This document shows positions 33,485 to 41,055 of a stretch of 64,000 nt of DNA, in pieces. Made by a program: the position numbers and the translations under genes. Source of the DNA: Pontiellaceae bacterium B12219. Lineage in GTDB: Bacteria; Verrucomicrobiota; Kiritimatiellia; Kiritimatiellales; Pontiellaceae. Location of the stretch: contig JARNMJ010000004.1 of NCBI GenBank assembly GCA_029432795.1, positions 81,886-145,885 of the forward strand, read 5' to 3'. The first letter of the stretch is position 1; every line of letters begins with the position of its first letter. The notes beneath the pieces are model-generated. The model was not told the origin of the DNA. It did not search any database and saw only the letters and a program-made list of their open reading frames with translations.

Positions 33485-36151
33485 ATGTTTGTACGAAAAT
33501 TAATGACCATGGTTTTAACCCTGTCCTCGCTGACGGGGATGTATTTCGCGTTGGAGGCTTCGGCGGCAGAGCAAGGCTTTGGATTGATTACAGATCAACC
33601 GGGCAAGGCGATGCGGCTGTGGTACGACGCGCCGGCGCCGGATAGCGATCTCGGGTGGGCCAACGCATCTATCCCGATGGGTAACGGCTACATGGGGATC
33701 AACGTGTTTGGCGGTACGGAACGGGAACGTATTCAGATCACCGAAAACAGCCTGTACGACTGGGCGGATAAAAACAGTGGATTAAAACGCCGCGGCCTGA
33801 ACAACTTTGCCGAGGTTTATATTGATTTCGACCATAGCAAGACGAGCAACTACAAGCGGGGCCTGAACCTGAACGAAGGCGTCTCGTATGTGAGCTATGA
33901 GCAGGGCGGGGTGCAGTACGCTCGGGAATATTTTACCAGTTATCCGGACAAGGTGATGGTAATCCGTCTTAGTGCATCGAAAGCCGGGAACCTGTCGTTC
34001 ACGTTGCGTCCGACCATTCCCTTTCTGGGCGATGGTAAATCCGGATCCGTCTCGGCGAAAGGCGATACAGTCACGCTCTCCGGCGTCATGACCTACTTTA
34101 ATATTCAATTTGAAGGGCTGTTTAAGGTGATCCCTCGGGGGGGCACGATGAAGGCCGCCGAGAGCGCAATCACCGTTTCGGATGCCGACAGCGTCGTGAT
34201 ACTGATCGCGGTCGGAACCAACTATGAATTTGATCCTCAGGTTTTCCTGACTCCGGAGCCCAGCGAAAAACTCAAGGGTTTTCCTGATCCCCATGCCAAG
34301 GTGAGCGGCTATCTGGCTGAGGCATCGGCGAAATCCTATGAAGAATTGCTGGCCAATCACCAGGCCGATTACACGGAACTCTACGACCGGGTGAGCCTCG
34401 ATCTCGGAGCTGCAGAGCCGGTCATCACGACCGATGAGCTGGTTGATGCCTATCCGGATGGACCCTCAAGCCGTTATCTGGAGGAACTCGCATTTCAGTA
34501 CGGTCGCTATATGCTGATCTGTTCTTCAAGAAAGGGTACTCTTCCACCCAATCTTCAGGGAATCTGGAACGTCTATGCACGGCCGCCGTGGTCATCTCAG
34601 TACCTGCACGACACCAACGTGCAGATGGCCTACGCGCCGGCCTTCTGCGCCAATCTGCCGGAGCTGTTCGAGTCCTATGCCGACTTCTTCAACGTCTTCG
34701 TGCATCAGCAGCGGCAGTACGCCACGGAGTATGTCGGGAAGTACAATCCTTCTCAGCTCGACCCGGACGGAAACAACGGTTGGTCCGGCCCGTTCTGGAC
34801 CAATCCGTACAATGTAACCGGAAAATCACCCGTTGCCGGCTTCGGCACGGGTTCATGGATTGCCCAGATGTTCTGGGACTACTACGACTATACGCGGGAT
34901 GAAGCGTTGCTGGAAGATACGGTGTATCCCGTGATGTATGAGCAGGCCAACTTTGTGTCCCGGTTTGTTCAGGAGATCGATGGTGCGCTGTTGGCCAAAC
35001 CCTCCTCGTCGCCCGAGCAGAAGCTCCGTGATACCGTCGGAACCACCTTCGACCAGCAGATGTTCTACGAAAACCATCACAACACCTTGACGGCGGCCAA
35101 AATTCTAGGACGCTCCGACAATCGTTTAAAGCTCTATGAGAAGCAACTCCCGCTGCTGGACCCGATCCAGATTGGCAAGTCGGGGCAAATTAAAGAATTT
35201 CGTCAGGAAGAATTCTACTGTGATGCCCACAAGTCCCTCGATCCCCACCATCGGCATACCTCCATGCTGCTCGGGGAGTATCCGGGCCAATTGATCAACG
35301 ACACGACACCGGCCTGGCTCGATGCCGTGCAGACAACGCTGACCCTGCGCACCCGCAAATCCCATATAGGCTGGGCGCGGGCCGAGCGCATTGCCTTCTG
35401 GGCGCGCGTACATGACGGCAATGAGGCGTATCTCTTCTTTCAGGATTTGCTGGCTGGAAACCTGTTGCACAATCTGTTCAACGACCACCGGGGCGGCCCG
35501 CTGTTTCAGGCCGATGCCAATTACGGCGTCACAGCCGGCGTTGTAGAGCTGCTTATGCAGAGCCAGGATTATGTTGTGAGCCCGCTCCCCGCATTGCCTT
35601 CCGCCTGGCCGGACGGCAGCTACCGCGGTTTGCTGGCGCGCGGCAACTTCGAAGTTGCCGCACAGTGGTCGAACGGTCAGGCCCGTCAGCTGGAAGTGGT
35701 CTCCAAGGTCGGAGGGCCGTTGGCGTTACGCTATCCCAACGTTGCCAAAGCAGTCATCAAAACTGCCGAAGGTCAGACGGTCAACTTCGTTGCCCAAGGC
35801 ACCGATCAGGTCCGCATCGAAACGGCCAAAGGGCAGACCTATGTCGTGACCGATATTCCGGCCTGCACGCCGGTGGCCGCTCCGACGGAGCTGGAGATTG
35901 CCAAGGATCTGAAAACGCAGCTCGGGCTGACCTGGACCGGCAGCGCGGATGCCGCGTCGTATAATCTGTATCGCGCTGTGGGCAATGCTCCGGACTATGA
36001 ACAGATTGCTTCCGGTGTAACCGATACCCGGTTTGCCTATAAAGCCTCCGATCTGAAACAGCTCGAGCAGATCACGTTCAAGGTGACGGCCGTGCGGGCC
36101 GATGGCCGCGAAAGCGACTCGGGGCCCACGGTGGTCCGGCTGCTGCCCTGA
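33485..36151 (+). CDS. Secreted GH95 alpha-L-fucosidase (or alpha-L-galactosidase) with C-terminal FnIII domain
   Basis: The start at 33485 follows TGGAGAAAG; 33461 is rejected. The 888-residue protein has a signal peptide to about ASA. Its GH95 N-domain shows IPMGNGYMGINVFGG and ERIQITENSLYDW. The barrel has LQGIWNVYARPPW, HDTNVQMAYAPA (canonical NINxxMNYWPA), PSSSPEQ with the likely acid Glu, HHRHTSMLLGEYPG, and FQADANYG with the likely Asp. The first Asn of the catalytic NxN pair is Asp here, as in the protein at 2610. The last ~95 residues are fibronectin III (APTELEIAKD... YNLYRAVG). It probably cleaves alpha-linked terminal fucose or galactose outside the cytoplasm. Confidence 0.88.
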   Translation: MFVRKLMTMVLTLSSLTGMYFALEASAAEQGFGLITDQPGKAMRLWYDAPAPDSDLGWANASIPMGNGYMGINVFGGTERERIQITENSLYDWADKNSGLKRRGLNNFAEVYIDFDHSKTSNYKRGLNLNEGVSYVSYEQGGVQYAREYFTSYPDKVMVIRLSASKAGNLSFTLRPTIPFLGDGKSGSVSAKGDTVTLSGVMTYFNIQFEGLFKVIPRGGTMKAAESAITVSDADSVVILIAVGTNYEFDPQVFLTPEPSEKLKGFPDPHAKVSGYLAEASAKSYEELLANHQADYTELYDRVSLDLGAAEPVITTDELVDAYPDGPSSRYLEELAFQYGRYMLICSSRKGTLPPNLQGIWNVYARPPWSSQYLHDTNVQMAYAPAFCANLPELFESYADFFNVFVHQQRQYATEYVGKYNPSQLDPDGNNGWSGPFWTNPYNVTGKSPVAGFGTGSWIAQMFWDYYDYTRDEALLEDTVYPVMYEQANFVSRFVQEIDGALLAKPSSSPEQKLRDTVGTTFDQQMFYENHHNTLTAAKILGRSDNRLKLYEKQLPLLDPIQIGKSGQIKEFRQEEFYCDAHKSLDPHHRHTSMLLGEYPGQLINDTTPAWLDAVQTTLTLRTRKSHIGWARAERIAFWARVHDGNEAYLFFQDLLAGNLLHNLFNDHRGGPLFQADANYGVTAGVVELLMQSQDYVVSPLPALPSAWPDGSYRGLLARGNFEVAAQWSNGQARQLEVVSKVGGPLALRYPNVAKAVIKTAEGQTVNFVAQGTDQVRIETAKGQTYVVTDIPACTPVAAPTELEIAKDLKTQLGLTWTGSADAASYNLYRAVGNAPDYEQIASGVTDTRFAYKASDLKQLEQITFKVTAVRADGRESDSGPTVVRLLP

Positions 36152-36179
36152 AACGTGGCGACACATTAGCACAGCATTT

Positions 36180-36194
36180 TTCCAATGATTGGAA
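36180..36194. promoter_or_regulatory. Dispersed palindrome TTCCA-nnnn-TTGGAA (copy 2)
   Basis: TTCCAATGATTGGAA, a perfect palindrome around its centre, lies 20 bases ahead of promoter-like element G. Confidence 0.4.
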
Positions 36195-36214
36195 GTGTTC
36201 TGACTTGAATCAGT

Positions 36215-36255
36215 CATAAATAATAGGGATGGACGGGTTCCGGAGATTGGATACG
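36215..36255 (+). promoter_or_regulatory. Recurrent promoter-like element, copy G
   Basis: CATAAATAATAGGGATGGACGGG, lacking the CCC arm, with GATACG exactly 19 bases after GGGAT. The gene at 36283 begins 27 bases after the box, a spacing that fits a promoter. Confidence 0.58.
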
Positions 36256-36282
36256 ATTCCATTTTTTACAGTCGGGATGGTC

Positions 36283-38457
36283 ATGATGAAAATGTTGAGT
36301 TTAATACTGCTCGGTATGCTGCTGCTTGCCGGAAACAGAAGTTTTGCCGAAGCGCCGACCGCGGATTTTTATCTGTCACCGCAGGGCTCCGACAGCTGGT
36401 CCGGTACGCTGGCCGAGCCTAATGTTCAAGGAACCGATGGCCCGTTTGCATCATTGCAACGGGCGCGCGATGCCGTCCGGGTGCTGAAGAAAAAGAAAGC
36501 CGGAGACCTCGTTGTTCTGGTTCGCGAAGGAACCTATCTGTTGAATGAAACCGTGGTGTTTGGGTTGGAAGATTCCGGCGATGCGAATCAGACGATTACC
36601 TATGCCGCCTATCCCGGTGAGACGCCGGAGTTCAGTTCCGGGAGGGAAATCAGAGGCTGGAAAAAAGTGAAAGGGCTGCTGCCCGGGTTGCCGTCGGCGG
36701 CTCAGGGCAAGGTGTGGGAGGCACCGGTTTCGGGACACTTCCGTACACTGTATAATGACGAAGGGCTGCTTCCGCGCGCTCAATCCGCCGGATTCATTCC
36801 ATTGGAGGGGGGCGGGCGCAACCGGCTTCATTTTCCCGGGGGAACCTTGAAGGACGGGCCGAATGTGGCGGATGCGGAAATTATCGTGCGTCCGCATCAT
36901 GCCTGGATTGTGAATATTCTGCCGGTGGTATCGGTTGATGAAAATAAACAGATGGCTTACACCTCGGTTGAATCGACCTATGCCATGAATCCGCTCAAAT
37001 TTCTGGCATCCGAAAAAATTCCTTCCTGCTGGGTGGAAAATGTGTTGGCCGAGCTCGACGAGCCGGGCGAGTGGGTGTTCCATTCAAAAGAAGGCAAGGT
37101 CTATCTCTGGCCGCGCGGTAAATCGCCGGTTGTTGCGCCGCAGCTGCTGGAGCTCATCCGGGTGGAAGGGAACGTTGATCTCGACGGCCCTGAGGATATT
37201 CCGGTTCGGAATCTTTGTTTCCGGGGGCTTACGTTCAAACATGGCGAGCGTTATCAAGTTGATCCCGACGATGCCGGACTGCAGCACGACTGGGATTTTC
37301 TGGATAAGGCCAACGCGTTGGTTCGTCTGCGCGGAACCGAAAACTGCACGATTGAGCAATGTCATTTTCTGCACAGCGGCAGCGGCGCGATCCGGGTGGA
37401 TCTGCATGGGCAGAAAAATACTCTCTCCGGCAATCATATCGAGCACATGGGCGGCGCGGGAATTGTACTTTGCGGCTATGGGCCGGGAACCAAAGACGTG
37501 AACAAAAACAATCTCGTCTCTAATAACCACATTCATCACGTCGGTGAAATCTACTGGCATTCCGCCGGAATCCTCGTTTGGCAGAGCGGCGAAAACCGGG
37601 TGGCGAATAATCTGATTCATCATACCGATTACACGGCACTCATTATCAGCGGTTGTATGACCGAGTTTTTCAGCAAAGGCGGCCGGGAGCTGACCCGTAC
37701 CATCCGCTGGAATGAAATCGGAGGCGATCCTCAGCGTTTTAAGGGAAAAACACTGGAGGATGTACGCCCCTATTTACATACACATGACAACCTGATCGAA
37801 TATAACGAGATTCACGATGCCATGCAGCGACTCGGCGATGGGAATGCGATTTATATCCGCGGTGCCGGTGCCAATAATATTATCCGGCGCAACTATATTC
37901 ACCACCTCATTACGCCGATGATTATGCAGTGCGCGATCCGCACGGACGGCGGGCAGATGGATACGCTGATTGCTGAAAATCTGATCTGGAAATGTACCTC
38001 GCAGGGCATCATGGCCAAACTGAATACGCGCGTTGAAAATAACATTGTCGCGGACGTCATTGCTCCGCCGCGCGGGTACTACCTGTCCGTGCGGGAAGGG
38101 CCGCTGACCGGGGGGACGGTTAAACGGAATATATTCTATTCGCATCAGGCAGACTCCGAATTCATCAATGAATTGGCGGCGAAAAATGAAAATTCCACCG
38201 AGGACCGCAGAGGTCGGAAAGTTGCTCGGCTCAAAGACGCCGACGCGGATTACAATATTTACTATTCAACAGTTGCCCCTGCATTGGGCGAAGAGCAATT
38301 GAAGAAAAATCAACGCGATGGAGTGGATCTGCACAGCCGGGCCGTTGATCCGTTATTTGTTGATCCGGAAAACGGCGACTTCCGTTTCAGGCCGGATTCT
38401 CCTGCGCTCGAAATGGGCATTGTTCCTTTTGATCGGTCCAAAGCCGGTTTGTTATAA
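36283..38457 (+). CDS. Secreted right-handed beta-helix glycosidase, GH141-like
   Basis: The start is ATG 36283 (or the adjacent 36286), giving a signal peptide ending near SFA; the longer frame from 36229 would begin inside the promoter-like element. The 724-residue protein opens with DFYLSPQGSDSWSGTL and FASLQRARDAVRVL, typical of GH141/pectate-lyase-fold proteins. Parallel beta-helix turns follow (ENCTIEQCHFLHSGSGAI, NTLSGNHIEHMGGAGI, NNHIHHVG, NLIEYNEIHD). Known GH141 members include an alpha-L-fucosidase from rhamnogalacturonan-II breakdown, which suits this locus; a lyase or epimerase is possible. It is probably alone under element G. Confidence 0.75.
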   Translation: MMKMLSLILLGMLLLAGNRSFAEAPTADFYLSPQGSDSWSGTLAEPNVQGTDGPFASLQRARDAVRVLKKKKAGDLVVLVREGTYLLNETVVFGLEDSGDANQTITYAAYPGETPEFSSGREIRGWKKVKGLLPGLPSAAQGKVWEAPVSGHFRTLYNDEGLLPRAQSAGFIPLEGGGRNRLHFPGGTLKDGPNVADAEIIVRPHHAWIVNILPVVSVDENKQMAYTSVESTYAMNPLKFLASEKIPSCWVENVLAELDEPGEWVFHSKEGKVYLWPRGKSPVVAPQLLELIRVEGNVDLDGPEDIPVRNLCFRGLTFKHGERYQVDPDDAGLQHDWDFLDKANALVRLRGTENCTIEQCHFLHSGSGAIRVDLHGQKNTLSGNHIEHMGGAGIVLCGYGPGTKDVNKNNLVSNNHIHHVGEIYWHSAGILVWQSGENRVANNLIHHTDYTALIISGCMTEFFSKGGRELTRTIRWNEIGGDPQRFKGKTLEDVRPYLHTHDNLIEYNEIHDAMQRLGDGNAIYIRGAGANNIIRRNYIHHLITPMIMQCAIRTDGGQMDTLIAENLIWKCTSQGIMAKLNTRVENNIVADVIAPPRGYYLSVREGPLTGGTVKRNIFYSHQADSEFINELAAKNENSTEDRRGRKVARLKDADADYNIYYSTVAPALGEEQLKKNQRDGVDLHSRAVDPLFVDPENGDFRFRPDSPALEMGIVPFDRSKAGLL

Positions 38458-38757
38458 GATCTGCTTCTCCGCAAATCCGATACACGTTCGATCGGGACAA
38501 ATACCGTCTATACAGCCTTTTATCCCGTAAGTGCCGTGTTCTGTGATGATGGCTTTGGTGTTGTTGCAATATTAAGTGCTGCAGGTTTTTACGTCCTGTT
38601 GTTCTGTCGAATAAGGGGGAGGGTAAACATGGTAACCTGAAGAGGCGTTGTGCGCCGGATCATTGCCGATATATTAATTGAAGTCGTACCATAGCGATCA
38701 GTCTGACTGGGCGGCGCCGCCCGGGACAAAAAGCGAAATTCAAAGCAGGAGGAAGCA
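38458..38757. other. Intergenic region with a GC hairpin
   Basis: No coding signal is seen. A perfect 14-base palindrome (GGGCGGC / GCCGCCC, 38709-38722) lies about 35 bases before the next start, in its likely leader. GGAGGAAG at 38749-38756 is an unusually strong ribosome site for the gene at 38758. No copy of the recurrent promoter-like element is present. Confidence 0.5.
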
Positions 38758-40539
38758 ATGAAAAAAATATTCCTAAGCATCTTACTGTGTGGAGCTGTTT
38801 CAGTTTCACATGGGGCATTAGTGGGAGAATGGACCTTTGATGAAGGAGCCGGGACTACTGTTGCCAATAGTGCATTAACCGGTAGTCAGTATGATGGAAC
38901 AATTGAAGGATCTACGGCCTGGGTGCCTGGGCATGACGGGGGGTATGCCTTGGATTTTTCGGCGGTAACCAATACCGGAAATTATGTTTTGATTAATTCT
39001 CCAGACTTTCTTGATACGGTGAGTAATCAGATTTCGATTGCGTTCTGGTCATACTCCACAACGACTTCCGGGCAGCAAACGGCTGCATTTCAGGGATCGG
39101 TTGGAGGAGCCGCAAATAATCGTGAGATACAGTCACACCTTCCCTACGGGACTACCGTCTATTGGGATTGCGGATATAATCGTCTGAGTAGCGGCGGAGT
39201 GGACTCATCCCTTTATCTGGAAAGTGGAAACTGGGTTTATTGGGTTTTTACCAAAAACTCGGATACCGGGGACCAGAAGGTGTACGCGAATGGTCAGGTG
39301 GTGATGTCGACTACGAATGGCACAGAGCCCATTGACGGAGTTGGCGTGAGCACGTTTACCATTGGCTCAAAGGTTGATGGAACACTTTCCTGGCCGGGCT
39401 ACTTTGATGATTTTCAAGTTTATGACCATGAGCTGACTCTTTCGGAAATCGCAATAGGGTATGATCCGAATATTATTGCTCCGGTGATTGTGAAGAACGG
39501 ATCTGTTGGTCAAAGTCCTTTTGAAGTGATCTTTGATGCGTCGGAAAGTGTTGCCGGGAACGGCGTCGCTGAGTATCTGTGGGATTTTGGTGAAGACACG
39601 AACATGACTGTAGATGCTACCGGTGTGGTCGTCACGAATAGCTTTGTGACTGAAGGAAGCCATACTATCACTCTGTATGTTGTAGATAACATTGGTGCCA
39701 CCAACTCGGTAGCGACATCCATCACGGTTGATAATCCTTTCTGGTCCACCAACCTTCCTCCTATGGTTTATGTGCGGGAAAACTGGGCGACGACCAATTA
39801 TCCGAGTGCCAGTTCAAACGACCTGGCAGAGACCACTGCACTCAATTACATCACGGGCGGAGTGCTCTCCAACCAGACCAACTATCTGGAACTTTTTGAT
39901 GGATTGGTGGGTACAGCCGATGATGTTACTCCTACGGGATTTGTCCGCATGTATGTAGACGACAGCATAACGGTGGAGTTTGACACATCGTCTGCGCCGT
40001 ATGGTTTCGATCTTACTCAGGTCCGGACGATTATGGGTTGGGGGACTGCTGCAGGGGGGCGCTCGAATCAAGGCTATGATCTGATCGTCACCTATGTGGA
40101 TGACACAACGGAAACCATTGCGGGGTGGAAAAGCTGGAATCCAAACGTCCCGACAACCTATTGGACCGGTGTGATGCTGGAAGCCGAAGAAAGCGGTTCG
40201 TTTGTTTCCGGTGTGAAAGCGGTCACGATCAAGATTACGCAACCGGCCGTGCCGGGAGGCTGGGTGCTTGCCCGCGAGTTTGATATTTTCGGTACGCCTA
40301 CCGTCATTGTTGAAGGTCCGACCATCACTGGTGCTTTGGTTTCCGGAGGTACTGAAATGGCATTGAGCTGGGGCAGTGTTGCCGGGGCGAGCTATACCGT
40401 TCAACGTTCGGAAAATCTTGTGACCGGACCGTGGGTTGATACGGCCTATAAGGCGGTTCCTGCCATGCCGCCAAGCAATGTCTACACCGCGGCGGTGGAT
40501 AGTGCATCTGCTGAATTCTTCCAGGTCATTATAGAGTAA
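38758..40539 (+). CDS. Secreted carbohydrate-binding-type protein: LamG + PKD + discoidin-like + tail module
   Basis: The 593-residue protein has a signal peptide ending near HGA. Residues ~20-240 form a LamG/concanavalin domain (GEWTFDEGAGTTVANSA ... YFDDFQVYDHELTLSEI). Residues ~245-330 are a PKD domain (FDASESVAGNGVAEYLWDFGED). Residues ~335-520 are a discoidin-like beta domain. The end carries the module shared with other secreted proteins (LSWGSVAGASYTVQRSENL ... EFFQVIIE). No catalytic residues are recognised. It probably binds polysaccharide at the cell surface. A strong terminator follows, so it is a single unit. Confidence 0.78.
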   Translation: MKKIFLSILLCGAVSVSHGALVGEWTFDEGAGTTVANSALTGSQYDGTIEGSTAWVPGHDGGYALDFSAVTNTGNYVLINSPDFLDTVSNQISIAFWSYSTTTSGQQTAAFQGSVGGAANNREIQSHLPYGTTVYWDCGYNRLSSGGVDSSLYLESGNWVYWVFTKNSDTGDQKVYANGQVVMSTTNGTEPIDGVGVSTFTIGSKVDGTLSWPGYFDDFQVYDHELTLSEIAIGYDPNIIAPVIVKNGSVGQSPFEVIFDASESVAGNGVAEYLWDFGEDTNMTVDATGVVVTNSFVTEGSHTITLYVVDNIGATNSVATSITVDNPFWSTNLPPMVYVRENWATTNYPSASSNDLAETTALNYITGGVLSNQTNYLELFDGLVGTADDVTPTGFVRMYVDDSITVEFDTSSAPYGFDLTQVRTIMGWGTAAGGRSNQGYDLIVTYVDDTTETIAGWKSWNPNVPTTYWTGVMLEAEESGSFVSGVKAVTIKITQPAVPGGWVLAREFDIFGTPTVIVEGPTITGALVSGGTEMALSWGSVAGASYTVQRSENLVTGPWVDTAYKAVPAMPPSNVYTAAVDSASAEFFQVIIE

Positions 40540-40563
40540 TTCAACCGCTGACGACGAGTAAGG

Positions 40564-40611
40564 GACGGCTTTAGAGCCGTCTCCGTTGCCCCGATTTTTC
40601 GGGGCTTTTTT
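40564..40611 (+). terminator. Rho-independent terminator preceded by a second hairpin
   Basis: A first hairpin GACGGCT-TTAG-AGCCGTC (40564-40581) is followed by GCCCCGA-TTTT-TCGGGGC (40588-40605) and a TTTTTT run. It ends the LamG/PKD gene. Confidence 0.93.
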
Positions 40612-40805
40612 CGTAAAGTTGAAGTGGTTCTGTGGGGTTTTCCATTGGTCGAAAGGAATAACGCTCTGTTGATCATCCGTAAATATGCAGGTGCTGCGAT
40701 TCAATGTTCTTCTTTTTAGAAGAGGTTAATTGGGTAATCTAAAAGAAGATCGCGGAAGAGCTGCCGGCTGGGATATCACTGCTGAGTTAATACGAGGAAG
40801 GCTCC

Positions 40806-41043
40806 ATGCTCTACGAGAATGCACTGTCGCGGTTTGACTGCAGTGTGTCGGTGAGCGGGGATGCATTAACGCGGGGCATTGAAACCCTGGTCGGGCGTGG
40901 GTACTATCTCACCTGTGAGGGTTCTCTATGGGATACGTATGGGCTTCCGACAGGGCTGTGCCGGTTTGGTAGACGGTACGCTGGAGTGAGCCGTTTCCAC
41001 CACCAATGCATCGTCTCGGTATTATCGCTTGAATGTTGAATAG
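40806..41043 (+). pseudogene. Decayed C-terminus of a secreted protein with the FYR-type tail
   Basis: One frame from 40806 reads ...YYLTCEGSLWDTYGLPTGL. In another frame LVDGTLE, an in-frame TGA at 40987, then AVSTTNASSRYYRLNVE and a stop at 41041 are seen. The end strongly resembles the C-terminal tails of the surface proteins in this window, so a gene has been lost to at least one frameshift and one stop. Nothing upstream of 40800 is readable as its beginning. Confidence 0.5.
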
Positions 41044-41055
41044 AAAGGAATGGAT

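Noticed and set aside
36229..36282. Longer N-terminus of the GH141-like protein
   Set aside because: It would overlap promoter-like element G and precede the signal peptide.
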